This document shows positions 1-6,678 of a stretch of DNA of 10,712 bases, piece by piece. The notes under the pieces were generated by a model that was not told the DNA's origin, searched no databases, and was given only the letters and a program-made list of their open reading frames with translations. The number at the start of each line of letters is the position of its first letter. Within the stretch, counting starts at the first letter, position 1. The DNA lies in assembly GCA_039029915.1 (NCBI GenBank), contig JBCCFD010000264.1:1-10712 (forward strand), given 5' to 3'. The translations under genes were made by a program, and so were the position numbers. The DNA comes from QQUD01 sp039029915. GTDB lineage: Bacteria; Chloroflexota; Anaerolineae; Promineifilales; Promineifilaceae.

Positions 1-10
1 AAATTAAATA

Positions 11-40
11 TATTATCATTTGAAATATTATCATTTGAAA
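11..40. repeat. Perfect 15-bp tandem duplication upstream of the MarR gene
   Basis: Bases 11-25 and 26-40 are identical copies of TATTATCATTTGAAA, placed directly head to tail and ending 8 bases before the MarR start codon. Each copy contains a TATTAT (-10-like) and a TTGAAA (-35-like) hexamer, so the repeat may carry promoter elements, a regulator site, or both. MarR proteins commonly bind beside their own promoter, so autoregulation is a reasonable guess, but the half-sites are direct and only weakly palindromic. The window starts at base 1, so further upstream copies cannot be excluded. Confidence 0.6.
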
Positions 41-48
41 ATATATTT

Positions 49-465
49 ATGGAAAACAGTGACATCTATCACCTCTATCGTGAGGTCTTGGTCCAATTAG
101 AGTTTGGCAATCATCAGGCATTACGGCCGTTTAACTTAACCGTGCACCAATTTGACGCGCTTTGCATCCTGTCTGAAAAGACAGGTGTACGAATGGGTGA
201 ACTCAAAGACAGACTGCTTAGCGACAACAGCAAAATGACCCGCACCGTTGACTATTTAGAATCAAACGGGTTGGCTGAGCGTCGGCCCGATCCAATCGAC
301 CGTCGTGCCCAGGTTGTTTTTCTGACAGAAGCTGGCCAACAATTACGAAATCAGGCCACGGTCGTTCATACCCAATACCTGCACCAAAAATTTAGCGCGC
401 TTTCAGAAGGTGAAAAAAATCAGCTAGTTACCCTATTGCAAAAAATGAGATATGCCCATGAATGA
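49..465 (+). CDS. MarR-family winged-helix transcriptional regulator
   Basis: A 138-residue protein, the usual size for MarR regulators, which act as cytoplasmic dimers and often respond to small phenolic or oxidant ligands. N-terminal helices (about 1-30) would form the dimer interface. The winged helix spans about 33-100: the recognition helix is near 58-74 (SDNSKMTRTVDYLESNGL, with the family's S-x-x-T-R-x-V/I-x-x-L pattern), and the wing near 78-96 carries the hallmark DRRAQVVFLTEAG (D-R-R before the strand). A C-terminal helix closes the dimer domain. The ATG at 49 has no clear Shine-Dalgarno sequence and follows an AT-rich tandem repeat. The last 14 bases overlap the start of the downstream GH13 gene, implying a shared transcript and translational coupling. 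The effector is unknown; the neighbour suggests, without proof, control of glucan metabolism. Confidence 0.9.
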   Translation: MENSDIYHLYREVLVQLEFGNHQALRPFNLTVHQFDALCILSEKTGVRMGELKDRLLSDNSKMTRTVDYLESNGLAERRPDPIDRRAQVVFLTEAGQQLRNQATVVHTQYLHQKFSALSEGEKNQLVTLLQKMRYAHE

Positions 466-2305
466 ACAAAATCACGCCTCCGAAATGGCCGCCAATATTG
501 CCTCAGCTCCCGGAAGCTTGCCAATGCCCTTGGTGCAAAAGCGGGACAGTTATAAAGCGATACAGTTTCGGCACGACAATCTAATTTCTCCTTTCCAACC
601 CACACCTTCAGATAGCGTGTCAATTGTGGCAACGAGCGGTGCTGCGCTCCCGATTGCAAGAGCAGAAATTTGGTATACAACGGATGGCAGTTGGCCGAAT
701 GAGTCAAGCCAGATGGTGCCAATGCCTCACCATCAGGTGATTTGGCAGGGCAACACCAGCTATATCAACGAGTGGCAAGGCTTTATTCCACCACAGCAGG
801 AAAAGACCCTCGTTCGCTATAAGATTGTGGGCTTTGAAAACGGCCGTTTAACCCCAACATACACCGCCCACGACGGTACAGGGTTTTGGTTTCACTACGC
901 TGAAGAGGGTCTAACTACATTTGCCTATCGCGTTCGGAAATCACCCCAAAATTTACCCGACTGGATGGATGACGCTATTATTTATCAGATTTTCCTCGAT
1001 CGCTTTCGCGGCAATAGCGGTCAACTCACGGCTCACGATGAGCCCAATCACAAGCATGGGGGAACCATTCAAGGCGTGATTGACAGCCTGCCCTATCTAG
1101 GAAATTTAGGCATAAATTGTATTTGGCTGAGTCCAGTTGGACCTGCAGACACCTACCATCGTTACGATCAACGAGATTTCTTTGGCATCGATCCTGATTT
1201 AGGCAGCGAATCGCTCATAAAAACGCTCGTACAAGAAGCGCATCAGCGAGGCATCAGGCTCATTTTGGATTTTGTACCGGCCCATGCATCATGGCACATG
1301 CCCCAATTTAAAGCGGCCCAGGCCGACCAAAATGCCCCAACCTCATCTTGGTTTGTGTTTGAAGAGTGGCCTGATAAATATCGCTGCTTTCTCGGTGTGG
1401 TGCCCATGCTTGTTTCGTTTAATAGCAATGATGATGGCGCCAGACAGTATTTGATAGACAGCTCGCTTTATTGGTTATGCGAAGTGGGCTTTGATGGGCT
1501 ACGCCTTGATCACGCTATTGGGCACGGCATGGATTTCTGGGCTGTTTACAGCAAAGCGCTTGAAGAAGCAAAACCAGATGTAGCACTCTTTGGGGAAGCA
1601 ACCGACACACCAAACGCGCTTAAGCGATACAACGGCCGTTTACAAGGTATCTTAGATTTTCCTGTCGCCCAAGCACTCCGCATGAGTTTTGGTCTGGGAG
1701 AGTGGACTGTTGCCGAGCTTAACGGCATTATTAGCGCCTATACAAAATATATGAGCGACGGCCCGAGCCGAGTCACGTTTATCGACAATCACGATATGGA
1801 CCGCTTTCTCTATATTGCTAAACAAGACAAAGACCGACTTAAAATGGCCCTGCTTTGCTTGTTCACCCTGCCGCACACACCCGTTATCTATTACGGTACC
1901 GAAATAGGCATGTCGCAAGACGGTGGCAAAGATGATGGTGGGTTTGGGGGCGATCATGTCATACGCGGCAATATGATCTGGGATAAAGCAGAATGGGACA
2001 GTGACATTTACGGCTTTACCAAAACGCTTATTGCCTTGAGACTGCAAAATAACATTCTGCGACGTGGCGAGTGGGCATCAAGAAGGGCTGATGCTGTCAA
2101 TCAGATTTGGGCCTACCAGCTAACGGGTGAGGCTCAATCAGCAACGATCGTATTTAATTTGGGTTCAGAAAACCGAGAAGTTCCGCTAGACTGCAAACAT
2201 CCCTCAATCGCTTGCAGTACAAATTCAGCGAATGCACTTAGTAACCCTCAAACGCTTGATATTGCCCCACTTAGCGGTGTCCTGATTTTTGAAAATAATA
2301 TCTAA
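452..2305 (+). CDS. GH13 (alpha-amylase family) glucan hydrolase, neopullulanase/cyclomaltodextrinase-like
   Basis: A 617-residue protein with no signal peptide, so probably cytoplasmic and acting on imported maltodextrins. After a loose N-terminus, about 51-165 is a beta-rich accessory domain (IWYTTDGSWP). The TIM barrel starts near 171 (DDAIIYQIFLDRF) and runs to about 560, followed by a short beta-sandwich. All GH13 blocks are present: region I DFVPAH (D273-H278), region II GFDGLRLDHA with nucleophile D353, region III FGEA with acid/base E382, and region IV FIDNHD with D448. The catalytic triad is intact, so the enzyme should be active. Region I has Ala where most members have Asn before the His. 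N-terminal domain plus barrel resembles neopullulanase/cyclomaltodextrinase, but the exact specificity is uncertain. The start is ATG 452 or ATG 458, both inside the preceding MarR gene. No terminator is seen after it. Confidence 0.9.
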   Translation: MPMNEQNHASEMAANIASAPGSLPMPLVQKRDSYKAIQFRHDNLISPFQPTPSDSVSIVATSGAALPIARAEIWYTTDGSWPNESSQMVPMPHHQVIWQGNTSYINEWQGFIPPQQEKTLVRYKIVGFENGRLTPTYTAHDGTGFWFHYAEEGLTTFAYRVRKSPQNLPDWMDDAIIYQIFLDRFRGNSGQLTAHDEPNHKHGGTIQGVIDSLPYLGNLGINCIWLSPVGPADTYHRYDQRDFFGIDPDLGSESLIKTLVQEAHQRGIRLILDFVPAHASWHMPQFKAAQADQNAPTSSWFVFEEWPDKYRCFLGVVPMLVSFNSNDDGARQYLIDSSLYWLCEVGFDGLRLDHAIGHGMDFWAVYSKALEEAKPDVALFGEATDTPNALKRYNGRLQGILDFPVAQALRMSFGLGEWTVAELNGIISAYTKYMSDGPSRVTFIDNHDMDRFLYIAKQDKDRLKMALLCLFTLPHTPVIYYGTEIGMSQDGGKDDGGFGGDHVIRGNMIWDKAEWDSDIYGFTKTLIALRLQNNILRRGEWASRRADAVNQIWAYQLTGEAQSATIVFNLGSENREVPLDCKHPSIACSTNSANALSNPQTLDIAPLSGVLIFENNI

Positions 2306-2321
2306 CAAAAGGACAGAAATT

Positions 2322-2330
2322 TGTTAAAAT
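2322..2330 (+). promoter_or_regulatory. Extended -10 promoter giving a probably leaderless transcript
   Basis: TGTTAAAAT is a TG-n-TAAAAT extended -10 element in the 31-base gap between the GH13 and DUF309 genes. A start site about seven bases downstream falls on or beside the ATG at 2337, so the message could be leaderless. The -35 region is poor, as is usual for extended -10 promoters. No good ribosome binding site lies at normal distance from the ATG (AAGGA at 2309-2313 is about 23 bases away), which fits leaderless initiation. Confidence 0.45.
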
Positions 2331-2336
2331 TTTTGC

Positions 2337-3182
2337 ATGTCTAAGTCACCCCGCCTTATCACGTTTTTTAGCAATGAAGAAGCGGTTAGCCGTATTAAGG
2401 AAACGGCCGTTTCCCAAAACCTAACCCTCATCAACGTTGCGGATGAAACGGCCGTTGGCCCAATCCGACTTGTGTCACAACAGGAAACATTAGGCGAAAC
2501 GTTATCTGGTCAAACCGGTAAGCTTTTTGAGTTAATAACAACAGAGCAGCCCGTTTTATTGATTTTTGATTTAGATAATACGGCCGTGCCTTGGCAAAGA
2601 TGGATTCCCGCTCTGAAATCCTCACCCGCAACGCACCGCTTTCCCATATTGGGTGTGAGCCACATCGATGAGTCGCTAAATGAGGCTCAGCGTGTTGGAG
2701 CAAATTACAGTGCTAATAAAGATGAATTTGAGCAAACCAAAGCCACTCTGATCAAAAACTACGCCCGTATCCCAAACTACGATAGCCTAAAATCAACGTG
2801 CGATGACCCTCTATCAGAGCTGGCATTAGAAGGGATTACGTTATTCAACCAGGGAGAATTCTACAACTGTCATGATGCCCTTGAAGAGGCGTGGAATCTC
2901 GATGATTCCCCCGGCCGAAACCTTTACCGCGGCATTTTGCAAGTCGGGATTGCTTATTTTCAAATTGAACGAGGCAACTATCGTGGCGCGATTAAAATGC
3001 TTATGCGCGTGCGACAATGGCTCGATCCACTGCCTGAGTGGTGCCGAGGCGTCAACGTTGCCCAGTTGAGAGAAAACGCTCAAGAGGTACAAAGCCAGCT
3101 TTCAGCCCTCGGCCCCAGTAATATAAGCGCGTTTGATAAATCAATCTTCAAACCGATTCAGTACAAAATAACGCCTAATTAG
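2337..3182 (+). CDS. REC-like domain fused to DUF309 domain protein
   Basis: A 281-residue protein in two parts. The C-terminal part (about 163-232) is DUF309: FNQGEFYNCHDALEEAW (170-186) with H179, E183 and W186, then YRGILQVGIAYF and RGNYRGA, the standard pattern of this small helical family of unknown function. The N-terminal part (about 5-142) looks like a divergent response-regulator receiver. LLIFDLDN has candidate acceptor aspartates D78/D80, FPILGVS resembles strand 4 with S108 in the Thr/Ser place, and RVGANYSANKDEF resembles the GA..K segment with K128. The N-terminal acidic pair is weak (NEEA, 13-16). Whether it is phosphorylated is unknown. Three copies of the ACGGCCGT palindrome lie in the first 85 codons. 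Its stop overlaps the stop of the convergent PadR gene by eight bases. The DUF309 call is firm, the receiver call moderate. Confidence 0.82.
   Translation: MSKSPRLITFFSNEEAVSRIKETAVSQNLTLINVADETAVGPIRLVSQQETLGETLSGQTGKLFELITTEQPVLLIFDLDNTAVPWQRWIPALKSSPATHRFPILGVSHIDESLNEAQRVGANYSANKDEFEQTKATLIKNYARIPNYDSLKSTCDDPLSELALEGITLFNQGEFYNCHDALEEAWNLDDSPGRNLYRGILQVGIAYFQIERGNYRGAIKMLMRVRQWLDPLPEWCRGVNVAQLRENAQEVQSQLSALGPSNISAFDKSIFKPIQYKITPN
2399..2414. repeat. 16-bp perfect palindrome, longest copy of the ACGGCCGT family
   Basis: GGAAACGGCCGTTTCC reads identically on both strands. It is the longest perfect extension of the window's iterated octamer and lies in the coding sequence of the REC-like/DUF309 gene as Thr-Ala-Val. 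Two further octamers follow at 2448 and 2580, the densest group in the window. Confidence 0.9.
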
Positions 3183-3744
3183 AAGCTTCCCGCTTGGAAA
3201 ATTCCCTATCAAATTGATGAAGCGCCTCTCGCATCTCTCGAATCCAGCTCAACTCAAGCTCATACGAAGCAATCCAATTGCGTTGCACCATCTCCCAAAG
3301 AAACGTTTCACGGGGTGTTCGGTCAGGGGTATTCGGTTTACGATCCGCCTGAACACGGACCATAAACAATTTTTCACCCACCGTATTTAGGTATTCATCC
3401 AGCAACTGATCAATCTCACGGGGTGATAGCTGATCGGCCCACAGCAATTGAGCCAAAAATGGCTTACGAAATTGCGGCGCTAAAGGGGTTTCTTTTGACC
3501 ATTCACTTAACTTATCACGCCCTTTGGCCGTGATTGAATAAATTTTTCGGGCGGGTAGCTTCTCCTGATGTTCAATTTCTTGGGTAACCAAACCCTCATC
3601 ATGAAGGTCCACCAGCGCCCGATAAATTTGATTGCTATTGCCAGACCACGGCAATGTTTCTGAATCTGAAATAATTTTCTTTAGGTCATATCCTGAAGCG
3701 GCTTGCCAGCTCAGAAAGCCGAGTACAACAAATTTGATTGACAT
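3175..3744 (-). CDS. PadR-family transcriptional regulator
   Basis: A 189-residue protein. The N-terminal winged helix (about 1-80) has the PadR signature: a first helix KFVVLGFLSW, then SGYDLKKII (17-25), the recognition segment NSNQIYRALVDLHDEGLV (36-53), and a wing ending RKIYSITAKG (66-75). The C-terminal half (about 90-180) is helical and charged, with tryptophans and QLSPREIDQLLDEYL, matching the PadR C-terminal dimerisation domain of the longer (Vir_act_alpha_C-type) subfamily. PadR proteins are mostly repressors of adjacent genes that release DNA on binding a small ligand. The gene is transcribed divergently from the DUF3556/PPOX operon across 140 bases holding both promoters and an inverted repeat, so it most likely represses itself and that operon. 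The ATG at 3744 follows an AAAGGA ribosome site at sensible spacing on the minus strand. Its ligand cannot be told. Confidence 0.92.
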   Translation of the reverse strand: MSIKFVVLGFLSWQAASGYDLKKIISDSETLPWSGNSNQIYRALVDLHDEGLVTQEIEHQEKLPARKIYSITAKGRDKLSEWSKETPLAPQFRKPFLAQLLWADQLSPREIDQLLDEYLNTVGEKLFMVRVQADRKPNTPDRTPRETFLWEMVQRNWIASYELELSWIREMREALHQFDREFSKREASN

Positions 3745-3780
3745 GATGATATCCTTTGAGGCATATAGGTTAAAGTTAAC

Positions 3781-3809
3781 ATATTATTGCATAGACTTAC
3801 TGATGTCAA
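3781..3809 (-). promoter_or_regulatory. Sigma-70-type promoter of the padR gene
   Basis: On the minus strand, a consensus -35 TTGACA (3809-3804) is followed after exactly 17 bases by the -10 TAATAT (3786-3781). The predicted start is near 3774, about 30 bases before the PadR ATG. The -35 lies inside the inverted repeat at 3801-3818, so binding there would block this promoter. Confidence 0.65.
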
Positions 3810-3818
3810 TGATCATCA
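3801..3818. promoter_or_regulatory. Candidate PadR operator between divergent promoters
   Basis: TGATG (3801-3805) and CATCA (3814-3818) form an inverted repeat separated by eight bases. A perfect 8-bp palindrome, ATGATCAT, lies at 3809-3816, and GATGTC is repeated directly at 3802-3807 and 3821-3826. The block covers the -35 box of the padR promoter and the -35 region of the opposing promoter. PadR dimers typically bind such imperfect inverted repeats next to their own gene. The exact operator boundaries are inferred. Confidence 0.45.
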
Positions 3819-3834
3819 TAGATGTCCAGATTTT

Positions 3835-3843
3835 TGATATAAT
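3835..3843 (+). promoter_or_regulatory. Extended -10 promoter of the DUF3556-PPOX operon
   Basis: TGATATAAT combines a perfect TATAAT (3838-3843) with the extended TG-n motif. Seventeen bases upstream the -35 position (ATCATA) is poor, as expected for an extended -10 promoter, and it abuts the candidate PadR operator. The predicted start is near 3850, giving a leader of about 35 bases. Confidence 0.6.
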
Positions 3844-3873
3844 CCTGTCTGAGAAGGAAAATGAAGTCATTGT

Positions 3874-3878
3874 GAGGT
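3874..3878 (+). promoter_or_regulatory. Ribosome binding site fixing a TTG start
   Basis: GAGGT ends six bases before the TTG at 3885. The reading frame is closed upstream by TGA at 3873-3875 and the next ATG is not until 3963, inside conserved sequence. This site therefore supports TTG as the true start of the DUF3556 gene. Confidence 0.65.
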
Positions 3879-3884
3879 AGAAAA

Positions 3885-5561
3885 TTGGATATTTTAACCC
3901 CAAAACCGTTCCCATTTGATTATGAAGATTGGAAAAAACGGCCGTTTAACGAACGTGCCAAAATGCTGTGTCAGGCGTGGGCTGTACAAGGGTACGGCGC
4001 CCCTCTTTCAGCCTATCTGTTTTATGTTTTAAAAATTGGGTTATTTATTTGGTTATGGTTTGTTTTTACCTCATTTTCAACAGAACTTGGGGGCTGGCGA
4101 GACGTGGGCAGCTGGTGGTTCAAACCGGATGCGCTGCTAAGGGCAATCTTATGGAGCATGGTATTTGAAGGGTTAGGCATGGCATCAGGAAGCGGTCCGC
4201 TCACGGCACGCTACCTGCCCCCATTCGGTGGGGTCTTCTACTTTTTACGGCCGGGCACAATCAAAATGCCGTACCTGCCGCAAATCCCAGTGCTTGGTGG
4301 CTATAAGCGAACTTGGGTTGATGTCATACTTTATTTGGCCTTCATCGTGTCAATCTTTAGAGCATTAATTGCCCCAACGATTGATGCATCCTTATTGATT
4401 CCAATCGTTGTGCTGTTACCCATTTTAGCCTGTCTCGACCGGACTATCTTTTTGTCAGCCCGCGGTGAGCATTATTTTATTGCCACCCTATGTTTTCTTT
4501 TCCCAGAGCAAATTATTCCCGGCACCAAAGTGGTCTGGTGGGGTGTGTGGTTTTGGGCCGCAACCTCCAAACTAAACCGTCACTTTCCATCGGTAATTGG
4601 TGTCATGGTCAGCAATAGCGGCGTATTGCGATTCCCGGGCTTGCGCAAGGCGCTTTATAAAAACTACCCTGACGATTTACGCCCCGGGCCATTAGCAACG
4701 AATTTGGCTCATTTTGGAACGGCCGTTGAGTACACGTTTCCCCTCATTTTAATCTTTAGCGATGGCGGCACCTTAACGCTAATCGGCCTGATTGTTATGC
4801 TAGGCTTCCATACTTTTATTACAGCAAATGTACCAATGGCGGTCCCGCTAGAGTGGAACTTCACGATGGTGTACGGTGGATTTGTGCTGTTTGGCCACCA
4901 TGCTGGCACGTCACTTTTCAGCTTAAGCGATCCTTTACTGGCCGGGCTAATCATTACGGCCGTTGTGATCCTCCCGGTCATTGGCAATCTTTACCCAGCT
5001 TGGGTCTCATTTTTAATTTCCATGCGCTACTACGCGGGCAACTGGGCGTATGGGGTTTGGCTTTTTAAAGGGGATAGCGAAGAAAAGCTCAACCAACATC
5101 TCACCAAGCCGGCCTCAACTATTCCGCATCAGCTTAACCGCTTTTACAGTGAGCAAACGATTGACTCGCTCCTTGAAATGGTGATTGGTTTCCGAATGAT
5201 GCATTTACACGGCCGTGTTCTCCACGATCTCATTCCGAAAGCGGTTGACAATATTGAAGAGTATGTTTGGCGAGATGGCGAATTGGTTTGTGGTGTTGTC
5301 TTGGGCTGGAACTTTGGCGATGGGCACTTACATCGTGAACCACTTTTAGAAGCGGTTCAATCAGACTGCAATTTTGAGTCTGGTGAACTCCGCTGTATTT
5401 TTGTAGAATCGCAACCGTTCGGGAAGCCTTATCACGAATGGCGGATTGTAGATGCCAAAGATGGCCTAATTGAAAGCGGCCGTACCCAAATTGACGACAT
5501 TATCAACAATCAGCCTTGGCCAACTCTAGTAAATAAAAAAGACCTTGAAAAAACAGGATAA
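3885..5561 (+). CDS. DUF3556-family multi-pass membrane protein
   Basis: A 558-residue integral membrane protein of uncharacterised function. It matches the DUF3556 family I know from mycobacteria and other bacteria: an N-terminal amphipathic segment DYEDWKKRPFNERAK (12-26) before the first helix, then GSGPLTARYLPP and YFLRPGTIKMP (102-128), SKLNRHFPSVIGVMVSN (228-244), YPDDLRPGPLATNLAHFGTA (261-280), and FHTFITANVPMAVPLEWN (308-325). Hydrophobic spans lie near 42-64, 84-100, 145-163, 168-186, 195-226, 278-292, 296-314, 326-337 and 350-377. The last 160 residues are soluble and His-rich (MMHLHGRVLHD, GDGHLHRE). It begins with TTG, four bases separate its stop from the PPOX gene, and the AGGA before that gene abuts this stop codon. 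The divergent PadR regulator probably controls it. Family recognition is good; no enzymatic or transport role is established. Confidence 0.85.
   Translation: MDILTPKPFPFDYEDWKKRPFNERAKMLCQAWAVQGYGAPLSAYLFYVLKIGLFIWLWFVFTSFSTELGGWRDVGSWWFKPDALLRAILWSMVFEGLGMASGSGPLTARYLPPFGGVFYFLRPGTIKMPYLPQIPVLGGYKRTWVDVILYLAFIVSIFRALIAPTIDASLLIPIVVLLPILACLDRTIFLSARGEHYFIATLCFLFPEQIIPGTKVVWWGVWFWAATSKLNRHFPSVIGVMVSNSGVLRFPGLRKALYKNYPDDLRPGPLATNLAHFGTAVEYTFPLILIFSDGGTLTLIGLIVMLGFHTFITANVPMAVPLEWNFTMVYGGFVLFGHHAGTSLFSLSDPLLAGLIITAVVILPVIGNLYPAWVSFLISMRYYAGNWAYGVWLFKGDSEEKLNQHLTKPASTIPHQLNRFYSEQTIDSLLEMVIGFRMMHLHGRVLHDLIPKAVDNIEEYVWRDGELVCGVVLGWNFGDGHLHREPLLEAVQSDCNFESGELRCIFVESQPFGKPYHEWRIVDAKDGLIESGRTQIDDIINNQPWPTLVNKKDLEKTG
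5555..5558 (+). promoter_or_regulatory. Ribosome binding site of the PPOX gene, abutting the upstream stop
   Basis: AGGA runs directly into the TAA stop of the DUF3556 gene (5559-5561) and lies seven bases before the ATG at 5566. It supports that ATG over the in-frame TTG at 5545 and implies termination-coupled initiation. Confidence 0.6.
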
Positions 5562-5565
5562 GCCT

Positions 5566-5952
5566 ATGTCTATTAACGAAAAAACAGAAAAACGACTTCA
5601 GGAAGAACGAAACATTTGGATGGCCACCGTCAGACGAGACGGTCGACCTCACCTCGTGCCGGTATGGTTTATTTGGTTTAACAATTTAATTTACATCGGT
5701 ATGCAGCCCGGCAGCGTTAAAGCTAAAAACTTAGCTCAAAACGACAAGATGGCCCTCTCTCTCGAATCTGGTTCTGATGTTGTGATTTGTGAAGGAACGG
5801 CCGTTTTGATGGAACAGCCTTATCCAGATGCACTTCTCAAGCTTTTCAACAGCAAATATGGCTGGGATATGATTAATGATCCCGTTCATAATCTATTTTA
5901 TGAAGTTACCCCGGCAAAATGGTTAATCTGGACATCTGGGGACGCTGAATGA
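5566..5952 (+). CDS. PPOX-fold (pyridoxamine 5'-phosphate oxidase-like) flavin- or F420-binding protein
   Basis: A 128-residue protein, the size of a single split-barrel domain. Family features in order are MATVRRDGRPHLVPVWFIW (19-37), the strand LIYIGMQPGSVKAKNL (41-56), and SLESGSDVVICEGTAVLM (65-82), which form the half-barrel and phosphate-contacting segments. YEVTPAKWLIW (112-122) is the usual closing strand. Such proteins bind FMN, F420 or haem as dimers and reduce diverse substrates; this compact form resembles the Rv1155/F420-type group more than true PdxH. The start is ATG 5566 rather than TTG 5545, given the AGGA at 5555-5558. Co-transcription with a DUF3556 membrane protein under a PadR regulator suggests a shared inducible role, perhaps detoxification or redox chemistry, but that is inference. 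The cofactor is undetermined. Confidence 0.85.
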   Translation: MSINEKTEKRLQEERNIWMATVRRDGRPHLVPVWFIWFNNLIYIGMQPGSVKAKNLAQNDKMALSLESGSDVVICEGTAVLMEQPYPDALLKLFNSKYGWDMINDPVHNLFYEVTPAKWLIWTSGDAE

Positions 5953-6054
5953 ACAACCTCGCTGTAAGTGGAAGGAGTATCGAACGCTAGGAGGAACTTT
6001 CTCTTTCCAAGTGGCGGGTAATCAATCCCTTTAGGGTAATAAAGAAGAAACATT

Positions 6055-6678
6055 GTGACTGAAATTCAATATACAATTTTAACGCACCAACGATGTAAAG
6101 ATGTGGCGGAATTGTTAGCAACCTGCTTTCCCGACATGCCCATTGAAGACCAATATACGCAAGAAGAGCTTGAAGAAGTAGCGACTGTATTTCCAGAAGG
6201 GACAGTTATTGCGCTCGAAAACGGCCGTGTTGTTGGTATGGGCACGGGCGTTTTCATTGATATTGAGTTTGACAATCTACCCCCCACCGAAAATCAGTTA
6301 CTTTATAATGCAAATGACATGCTTATTCATTACCCAGAAGGACGCTATTATTACGGAAGCGATCTGGCCGTACATCCTGAATGCCGAGGTCGAGGCATTG
6401 CACGGGAAATCTATAATCATCGAAAGGCGCTTGTGATTAATCAAGGAAAAAAGGGGTTTGCCGCCGCGGCTGTCTTGCCGGGTTATGAAACCTTTATTGG
6501 CCAGTTAGATATTCAATCCTATCTTGACAAAGTCGTCGCAGGGGAACTGTTTGACCCAACGCTCTCAGTACAGCTACGCAACGGGTTTAAACTCATCCGA
6601 CCCATCAAAGATTTTTTCACCTATCCCCGCTCTAATAATTGGTCAGCTCTCATTTTGTGGGAGAATCCCAATCGTTGA
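6055..6678 (+). CDS. GNAT-family N-acetyltransferase, first paralogue
   Basis: A 207-residue single-domain GNAT that would transfer an acyl group from CoA to an amine. The N-terminal strand and helix occupy 1-30. VIALENGRVVGMGTG (51-65) forms strands 2-3, and YYYGSDLAVHPECRGRGIA (98-116) holds strand 4 and the CoA-pyrophosphate loop R-G-R-G-I-A (111-116), followed by helix 3. The C-terminal part has LPGY (141-144), ELFDPTLSVQLRNGF (164-178) and ALILWENP. This extended C-terminus matches GNATs found next to or fused with carbon-nitrogen hydrolases (nitrilases). The start is GTG 6055: the frame is closed by TAA at 6040-6042, and this start lines up with the Met of the paralogue 55 bases downstream. 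The ribosome site is weak. A 102-base gap separates it from the PPOX gene, so it may have its own promoter. The substrate is unknown. Confidence 0.88.
   Translation: MTEIQYTILTHQRCKDVAELLATCFPDMPIEDQYTQEELEEVATVFPEGTVIALENGRVVGMGTGVFIDIEFDNLPPTENQLLYNANDMLIHYPEGRYYYGSDLAVHPECRGRGIAREIYNHRKALVINQGKKGFAAAAVLPGYETFIGQLDIQSYLDKVVAGELFDPTLSVQLRNGFKLIRPIKDFFTYPRSNNWSALILWENPNR

Noticed and set aside
420..722. A 100-codon minus-strand open frame across the MarR/GH13 junction
   Set aside because: It is opposite two overlapping real genes, has no family pattern, and would leave no promoter space.
1652..2047. A 131-codon open frame on the minus strand inside the GH13 gene
   Set aside because: It lies wholly opposite conserved GH13 sequence, including region IV, shows no recognisable domain, and has no ribosome site; it is a shadow of the real gene.
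5545..5565. TTG start giving seven extra residues on the PPOX protein
   Set aside because: The ATG at 5566 has AGGA at proper spacing and gives the usual family length; the extension lies inside the upstream gene.
5953..6054. Strong ribosome-site-like words AAGGAG (5972) and AGGAGG (5989) suggesting a small gene
   Set aside because: Neither has a start codon at working distance; the only short frame (GTG at 6011) ends after eight codons. They may be chance or remnants of a lost gene.
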